DNA of 39,337 nucleotides from assembly GCA_947455485.1 (NCBI GenBank), contig CANGNV010000018.1, forward strand, positions 1-39,337, in the 5' to 3' direction. Shown piece after piece: positions 34,895 through 39,337 of this stretch. Position numbers and translations under genes: made by a program. Position 1 is the stretch's first letter. Each line of letters opens with the position of its first letter. This stretch comes from Burkholderiaceae bacterium. GTDB taxonomy: Bacteria > Pseudomonadota > Gammaproteobacteria > Burkholderiales > Burkholderiaceae. Below the pieces are notes generated by a model that made no database searches, was not told the origin of the DNA, and saw only the letters and a list, made by a program, of their open reading frames with translations.

Positions 34895-36718
34895 ATGAGA
34901 CATTCATCAGGGCATCACCATTCAGCAGGAAATCCAAAGCCATCAGCGGGAAACGACTGGAAAGTCATTCGTGATTTACTTCCCTATTTATTGGAGTACA
35001 GATTTAGGGTTGCGATAGCTCTGACATGCTTAGTGGCGGCCAAGGTCACTAACCTTGGTATTCCAATTTTGATGAAGCAATTGATTGATGAGCTCAACAT
35101 CAAAGCTGACTCTCCCCAAGCGTTATTGGTAGTGCCAGCCGGATTGATTCTGGCCTACGGTCTCTTAAGGGTGTCTGCCTCCTTATTTACCGAGCTGCGC
35201 GAATCCCTCTTTGCTCGCGTCACTCAAAACGCAGTGCGCAAGGTGGCTCTACAAGTTTTTGAGCATTTACATTCCCTAGCGCTCAGCTTCCATTTGGCAC
35301 GTCAGACCGGCGGAGTCAGTCGAGATATTGAGCGGGGAACTCGCGGTATTCAGTCACTGATTTCTTATTCGCTTTACAGCATCCTGCCGACCTTGATTGA
35401 GTTTTGCTTGGTGCTTGGCTACTTGGCTTATGCATACGATATGTGGTTTGCCATTATTACCTTGGTTGCATTGGTGCTCTATATTGCCTTTACGGTTGTG
35501 GTGACAGAATGGCGGACGCATTTCCGCCGCACTATGAATGATATGGATTCCAAGGCCAATCAGAAGGCGATTGATTCCCTATTGAATTTTGAGACCGTAA
35601 AGTACTTTGGCAACGAAGCCTTTGAGGCTAGTCGTTACGATCAAAATCTCATCCGCTACCAAACGGCTGCGGTGAAGTCCCAAAAATCCTTAGCCGTACT
35701 CAATCTTGGACAGCAAGCAATTATTGCCATTGGACTAGTTCTGATTTTGTGGCGAGCAACACAGGGTGTGATTGATGGATCTATGACCTTGGGTGATTTG
35801 GTCTTAGTTAATACCTTGATGATTCAGTTGTACATTCCGTTGAATTTCTTGGGTGTCATCTATCGCGAGATCAAGCAGGCGTTGACTGATATGGATCGTA
35901 TGTTCTCTCTTCTCAACACAGAGAAAGAGATTGCGGATGTGCCTAATGCGCAGCCTTTGCATATTGGTAATCAAGGCCGTGGCCCAGATGTTCGTTTTGA
36001 CAATGTCTCTTTTCATTACGATGTTAAGCGTGAAATTCTCAAAGATGTGAGTTTTAATATTCCAGCAGGAACCATTACTGCTGTTGTTGGCCAGAGTGGT
36101 GCAGGTAAGAGTACGCTAGCCCGCTTACTGTTTCGTTTCTATGACGTTCAGTCTGGCAAGATCCTAATCGATGATCAAAATATTGTGGACGTTACCCAGT
36201 CTAGCTTACGCAAAGCGATTGGCATTGTTCCGCAAGATACCGTTTTATTTAATGACACGATTGGTTACAACATTGCTTATGGTAATCCCAATGCGTCGAT
36301 TGAAGAGGTTCATGAGGCTGCTAGAGCTGCACAGATAGATCGTTTTATTAAGCATCTTCCAGATGGCTATGACACTCAAGTGGGTGAGCGTGGATTAAAG
36401 TTGTCGGGCGGTGAGAAGCAGCGTGTTGCGATTGCCCGCACCTTGCTTAAAAAGCCGGCGATGCTTATTTTTGATGAGGCAACATCAGCCTTGGATTCCA
36501 AGACAGAGAGAGCGTTTCAGGAAGAGTTGCTTGGCTTGGCTAAAAACCGTACGACTTTAATCATTGCCCACAGACTCTCCACGATTGTTCATGCTGATCA
36601 AATTTTGGTAATGGATCATGGTCAGATTATTGAGCGTGGAACACATGCTGAGCTTTTGGCTGCCAACGGTCGATATGCCGAGATGTGGCAAATGCAAGAG
36701 CGCACTGCTCTTGATTAG
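34895..36718 (+). CDS. ATM1-type ABC exporter (fused membrane and ATPase domains)
   Basis: A 607-residue half-transporter. Six membrane helices span about 25-315, including LPYLLEYRFRVAIALTCLVA at the start. FETVKYFGNEAFEASRYD is characteristic of the ATM1/HMT1 family. The ATPase domain has Walker A GQSGAGKST near 398, signature LSGGEKQR near 503, Walker B MLIFDEATSALD near 522 and the switch histidine in IIAHRLST. Bacterial relatives export glutathione complexes and give nickel/cobalt tolerance (AtmA in Cupriavidus), so glutathione-linked metal or thiol export is the best guess. The N-terminus is His-rich (MRHSSGHHH). A GTG directly before the chosen ATG is an alternative start. Confidence 0.92.
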   Translation: MRHSSGHHHSAGNPKPSAGNDWKVIRDLLPYLLEYRFRVAIALTCLVAAKVTNLGIPILMKQLIDELNIKADSPQALLVVPAGLILAYGLLRVSASLFTELRESLFARVTQNAVRKVALQVFEHLHSLALSFHLARQTGGVSRDIERGTRGIQSLISYSLYSILPTLIEFCLVLGYLAYAYDMWFAIITLVALVLYIAFTVVVTEWRTHFRRTMNDMDSKANQKAIDSLLNFETVKYFGNEAFEASRYDQNLIRYQTAAVKSQKSLAVLNLGQQAIIAIGLVLILWRATQGVIDGSMTLGDLVLVNTLMIQLYIPLNFLGVIYREIKQALTDMDRMFSLLNTEKEIADVPNAQPLHIGNQGRGPDVRFDNVSFHYDVKREILKDVSFNIPAGTITAVVGQSGAGKSTLARLLFRFYDVQSGKILIDDQNIVDVTQSSLRKAIGIVPQDTVLFNDTIGYNIAYGNPNASIEEVHEAARAAQIDRFIKHLPDGYDTQVGERGLKLSGGEKQRVAIARTLLKKPAMLIFDEATSALDSKTERAFQEELLGLAKNRTTLIIAHRLSTIVHADQILVMDHGQIIERGTHAELLAANGRYAEMWQMQERTALD

Positions 36719-36727
36719 AATATCTGC

Positions 36728-38050
36728 ATGCGCCAGCAAGAAACTATTCTCAAAAATGCCTTTGCAGCAGCTTTAGCAGTTGCTGACCCCAAGAAAATCG
36801 TCCCTGAATATCTTGGGAAGATCTTCGCTCCGGGTTCAGAGCCAAAAGGAAGATGTTTGGTAGTGGGAGCGGGCAAGGCAAGTGCATCTATGGCAACAGC
36901 TCTAGAGTCTCATGCGAAGAATCATTGGCCCAATGCAATTCTTGAGGGCGTAGTGTTGACTCGATACGGACATCATTCTCCAACTAACCATATCCAAATT
37001 ATTGAAGCGGGTCACCCTGTACCTGATCAGGCAGGTATGGATGGCGCTAAAGAAATCTATCGCTTAGTAAGTGAGTTGAATCAAGGCGATATTCTGATTG
37101 CCTTGATCTCTGGCGGCGGCTCTAGCCTGCTAACTCTGCCTCAAGCTGGTATCAGCATTGAAGATATGCGCAAGACTACTGAAGCGCTATTGCGTTCTGG
37201 CGCGCCGATTGAAGAGATGAATGTTGTTCGTAAGCACTTATCAGCGATTCAGGGTGGTAATTTAGCAAGGCTGGCAATTGCACGAGGCGCTCGAGTCGAG
37301 GCTTTGTTGATTTCTGATGTCACGGGGGATGCGCCTGCTGATATTGCAAGTGGACCTTGTGCCCCAGACTATTCGACTTACCAAGATGCTCTGAATATTT
37401 TGGCTAAGCATCACTTGGGTCCTGACTCAATCCCGGGATCTGTTTTATCTCATTTGCAGCGCGGTATTGCTGGTGAAGTTCCAGAAACTTTAAAAGCGGC
37501 TGATCTACAAAATACTGCAGTAAGCAATCATGTGATCGCTACTGCATATAAGAGTCTTGAGGCAGCAGCAGATTATGTCCGCACACAAGGTTATGAGCCC
37601 GTCATTTTGGGTGACACCATCACTGGTGAGGCGCAGGATGTGGGCATCGAACAAGCCGCCTTAGCACGTCAGCATTCGCTTGCTGAGAGTATTAAGCCAA
37701 TCGCCCTCATCTCCGGTGGTGAGTGTACCGTCACCATTCCTGATGGAGTTAAAGGTCGCGGTGGCCGCTGTAGCGAATATTTACTTTCACTTTTTGCAGC
37801 TTCTACACATATTGCCAATATTTCTGCTCTAGCTGCTGACACCGATGGTATCGATGGCAGTGAGAAGAATGCCGGTGCGTGGTTTACCCCTGAGATTCGC
37901 CAGGCTGCCAATATTCAAGGCCTGATCCCTTTGCAGTATCTAGATCAGCACGATTGCTATGGTTTTTTTGCGCAATTGAATGCTTTGGTGGAAACTGGCC
38001 CTACACTGACAAATGTGAATGATTTCCGCATTATTTTGCTAGATAAATAA
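36728..38050 (+). CDS. Glycerate 2-kinase (MOFRL/TtuD-GckA family)
   Basis: Phosphorylates D-glycerate to 2-phosphoglycerate, feeding glycolate, tartrate or serine breakdown into glycolysis. The 440 residues show [56 protein letters not shown] and [20 protein letters not shown] in the N-terminal domain. The C-terminal MOFRL domain has [25 protein letters not shown] and [19 protein letters not shown]. It follows the ABC exporter by 9 bp and precedes pyrC by 2 bp, so it is in the same transcript. The glycolate-type oxidoreductase at 23643 could in principle lie upstream in the same pathway, but this is speculation. Confidence 0.93.
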   Translation: MRQQETILKNAFAAALAVADPKKIVPEYLGKIFAPGSEPKGRCLVVGAGKASASMATALESHAKNHWPNAILEGVVLTRYGHHSPTNHIQIIEAGHPVPDQAGMDGAKEIYRLVSELNQGDILIALISGGGSSLLTLPQAGISIEDMRKTTEALLRSGAPIEEMNVVRKHLSAIQGGNLARLAIARGARVEALLISDVTGDAPADIASGPCAPDYSTYQDALNILAKHHLGPDSIPGSVLSHLQRGIAGEVPETLKAADLQNTAVSNHVIATAYKSLEAAADYVRTQGYEPVILGDTITGEAQDVGIEQAALARQHSLAESIKPIALISGGECTVTIPDGVKGRGGRCSEYLLSLFAASTHIANISALAADTDGIDGSEKNAGAWFTPEIRQAANIQGLIPLQYLDQHDCYGFFAQLNALVETGPTLTNVNDFRIILLDK

Positions 38051-38052
38051 TT

Positions 38053-39111
38053 ATGACAAATACATCAACTCAAATTCAACTGATTCAGCCAGATGATTGG
38101 CATTTGCATATTCGTGATGGCGAAGTCATGAAAGATGTATTAGCAGACACTGCGCGCCAATTTGCGCGCGCTATCATCATGCCGAATTTGAAGCCACCAG
38201 TGACTACGGTTGATTTAGCAAATGCCTATCGCACTCGGATTGAAGCGAGTCTTCAATCATTGGGTGTGACTAGCTTTACTCCCTTGATGACTTTATATCT
38301 AACTGATAACACTTCGGCGGATGAAGTTCGCAAAGCAAAAGCTGCTGGTATTGCTGGATTTAAGTTATACCCCGCTGGAGCAACAACCAATAGTGATGCT
38401 GGTGTTAGTGATATCAAGCGTTGCTATGCTGTACTTGAAGCGATGCAGGCTGTCGGTATACCTTTATTGGTACATGGTGAAGTGACTAGTGCTGAGATTG
38501 ATATCTTTGATCGCGAGGCAGTATTTATTGATCAAGTACTCGAGCCGTTACGCAAAGATTTTCCTGAGCTCAAGATTGTGTTTGAACACATCACTACCAA
38601 GCAGGCTGCGCACTATGTACGTGATGCCCAAACTGCTGGAAAAAATAGCTTAGCTGCCACCATCACGCCACAACATTTGTTAATGAATCGCAATGCGATT
38701 TTTGCTGGCGGTATTCGTCCGCACAATTATTGCTTGCCAGTACTCAAGCGTGAGGAGCATCGTGTTGCCTTGCTTGAAGCTGCAACAAGTGGCAGCCCAA
38801 GATTTTTCTTGGGCACTGATAGTGCGCCACACACTAAGGGTGCCAAAGAGGCTGCTTGTGGTTGTGCTGGTTGCTACAGTGCTTTCAATGCCTTGGGTTT
38901 ATATGCTGAGGCATTTGAGAGTGTTGGTAAGTTAGATAAGCTTGAGGGTTTCGCCAGTTTCTTTGGCCCTGACTTTTATTCATTACCTCGCAATACCAAG
39001 AGAATTACTTTGGTGAAGCAGGCGCAAAATATTCCAGCAGAACTTCCTTTAGGTGATGCCACCATCGTGCCGCTACGTGCTGGTGAGACTATTGCCTGGA
39101 CTTTGGCTTAA
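38053..39111 (+). CDS. pyrC: Dihydroorotase, class II
   Basis: Zinc enzyme that cyclises carbamoyl-aspartate to dihydroorotate in pyrimidine synthesis. At 352 residues it is close to the E. coli length. Metal-binding HLHIRDG follows PDDW. The carboxylated lysine is in [17 protein letters not shown], further histidine ligands lie in LLVHGEV and IVFEHITTK, and the catalytic aspartate is in [15 protein letters not shown]. The ATG is two bases after the glycerate kinase stop, and no Shine-Dalgarno is visible (AAATAATT precedes it). No hairpin terminator is evident before rnpB. Confidence 0.97.
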   Translation: MTNTSTQIQLIQPDDWHLHIRDGEVMKDVLADTARQFARAIIMPNLKPPVTTVDLANAYRTRIEASLQSLGVTSFTPLMTLYLTDNTSADEVRKAKAAGIAGFKLYPAGATTNSDAGVSDIKRCYAVLEAMQAVGIPLLVHGEVTSAEIDIFDREAVFIDQVLEPLRKDFPELKIVFEHITTKQAAHYVRDAQTAGKNSLAATITPQHLLMNRNAIFAGGIRPHNYCLPVLKREEHRVALLEAATSGSPRFFLGTDSAPHTKGAKEAACGCAGCYSAFNALGLYAEAFESVGKLDKLEGFASFFGPDFYSLPRNTKRITLVKQAQNIPAELPLGDATIVPLRAGETIAWTLA

Positions 39112-39138
39112 GCCATTCTTTAATCCCATATTGCGTTT

Positions 39139-39168
39139 TTAAGATTAATTTCTGCGACTGCGTTAGAC
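39139..39168 (+). promoter_or_regulatory. Candidate rnpB promoter
   Basis: TTAAGA (39139-39144) and TTAGAC (39163-39168) are 18 bp apart and place transcription start around 39175, which matches the expected 5' end of RNase P RNA. Both hexamers are imperfect matches, so the call rests mostly on position. Confidence 0.5.
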
Positions 39169-39174
39169 TGCAGG

Positions 39175-39337
39175 CGCAGAGTCAATTGGGCAATCGCCGC
39201 CTCTTTATTGAGGGGGAGGAAAGTCCGGACTCCATAGGGAAGGGTGATGGCTAACGGCCATCCACGGTGACGTGAGGAATAGGGCCACAGAGACGAGCGT
39301 ATTTAGTTACGGTGAAACGCGGTAACCTCCACCTGGA
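39175..39337 (+). ncRNA. rnpB: RNase P RNA (M1 RNA, type A), 5' part
   Basis: Catalytic RNA that trims tRNA 5' ends. Conserved blocks are present in order: GGGGGAGGAAAGTCCGGACT (P4 5' side), AGGGTGATGGCTAACGGCCA with TCCACGGTGACGTGAGGAAT (specificity domain), AGGGCCACAGAGACGAG, and GGTGAAACGCGGTAACCTCC (P10/P11). The window ends before the 3' half. Compared with Burkholderia, P3 is reduced to about CCTC/GAGG around a 6 nt loop, and P12 to CGTA/TACG around TTTAGT. The exact 5' end is uncertain by several bases. Confidence 0.95.

Noticed and set aside
1..39337. CRISPR array, insertion sequence, prophage or defence island
   Set aside because: No spaced direct repeats, transposase, integrase or phage genes were seen; the gene content is housekeeping throughout.

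Overview
The window looks like a core chromosomal segment of a betaproteobacterium of the Burkholderiaceae, most like a streamlined freshwater Polynucleobacter-type genome. This is inferred from recalled protein similarity and gene order, not from a search. The signs are moderate GC, very short intergenic gaps, many 1-56 nt gene overlaps, and betaproteobacterial neighbourhoods (ispE / tRNA-Gln / prs / rplY; ptsN-hprK-rapZ; ubiE / Tim44-like / ubiJ / ubiB; DUF502-aspS-nudB). I see no phage, IS element, CRISPR array or integrated island. Almost every base is in a recognisable gene.

Layout. (1) 1-3793, minus strand: an operon running leftwards from a TPR-LolB fusion gene through ispE, tRNA-Gln(UUG) and prs to rplY, which is cut by the window edge. 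(2) 3829-5810, plus: mutM-mutY, overlapping genes of the oxidised-guanine repair pathway. (3) 5755-12214, minus: the lipopolysaccharide and nitrogen-PTS cluster kdsD-kdsC-lptC-lptA-lptB-hpf-ptsN-hprK-rapZ. The usual rpoN between lptB and hpf is absent. (4) 12226-14205, plus: a CPA2 cation/proton antiporter. (5) 14228-18948: uvrA (minus), a YajR-like MFS transporter and ssb (plus), closed by a clear intrinsic terminator. (6) 18996-20237, plus: an unrecognised exported protein. (7) 20238-23507, minus: ilvA, a cytosolic-type 5'-nucleotidase and queF. (8) 23643-32589, plus: a 1279-residue FAD/iron-sulfur oxidoreductase, a DUF971 protein, ubiE, a Tim44-like membrane protein, ubiJ, ubiB and a DUF502 membrane protein. 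(9) 32606-39111, plus: aspS, nudB, an ATM1-type ABC exporter, glycerate 2-kinase and pyrC. (10) 39175 to the end: the 5' part of rnpB.

How the genes work together. Region 3 makes Kdo precursor and carries LPS across the periplasm (KdsD, KdsC, LptC, LptA, LptB). It also holds phospho-signalling genes (PtsN, HprK, RapZ) and a ribosome hibernation factor. Region 8 groups three ubiquinone genes with a large flavin/iron-sulfur dehydrogenase that may feed electrons to the quinone pool. Regions 2 and 5 hold DNA repair and replication genes.

The most unusual points are the LolB domain fused to a TPR protein with no lipid anchor, the missing rpoN, an expanded iron-sulfur loop in MutY, a terminator hairpin against the ubiJ start, a compact RNase P RNA, an AspRS with the non-discriminating signature, and the orphan exported protein at 18996.
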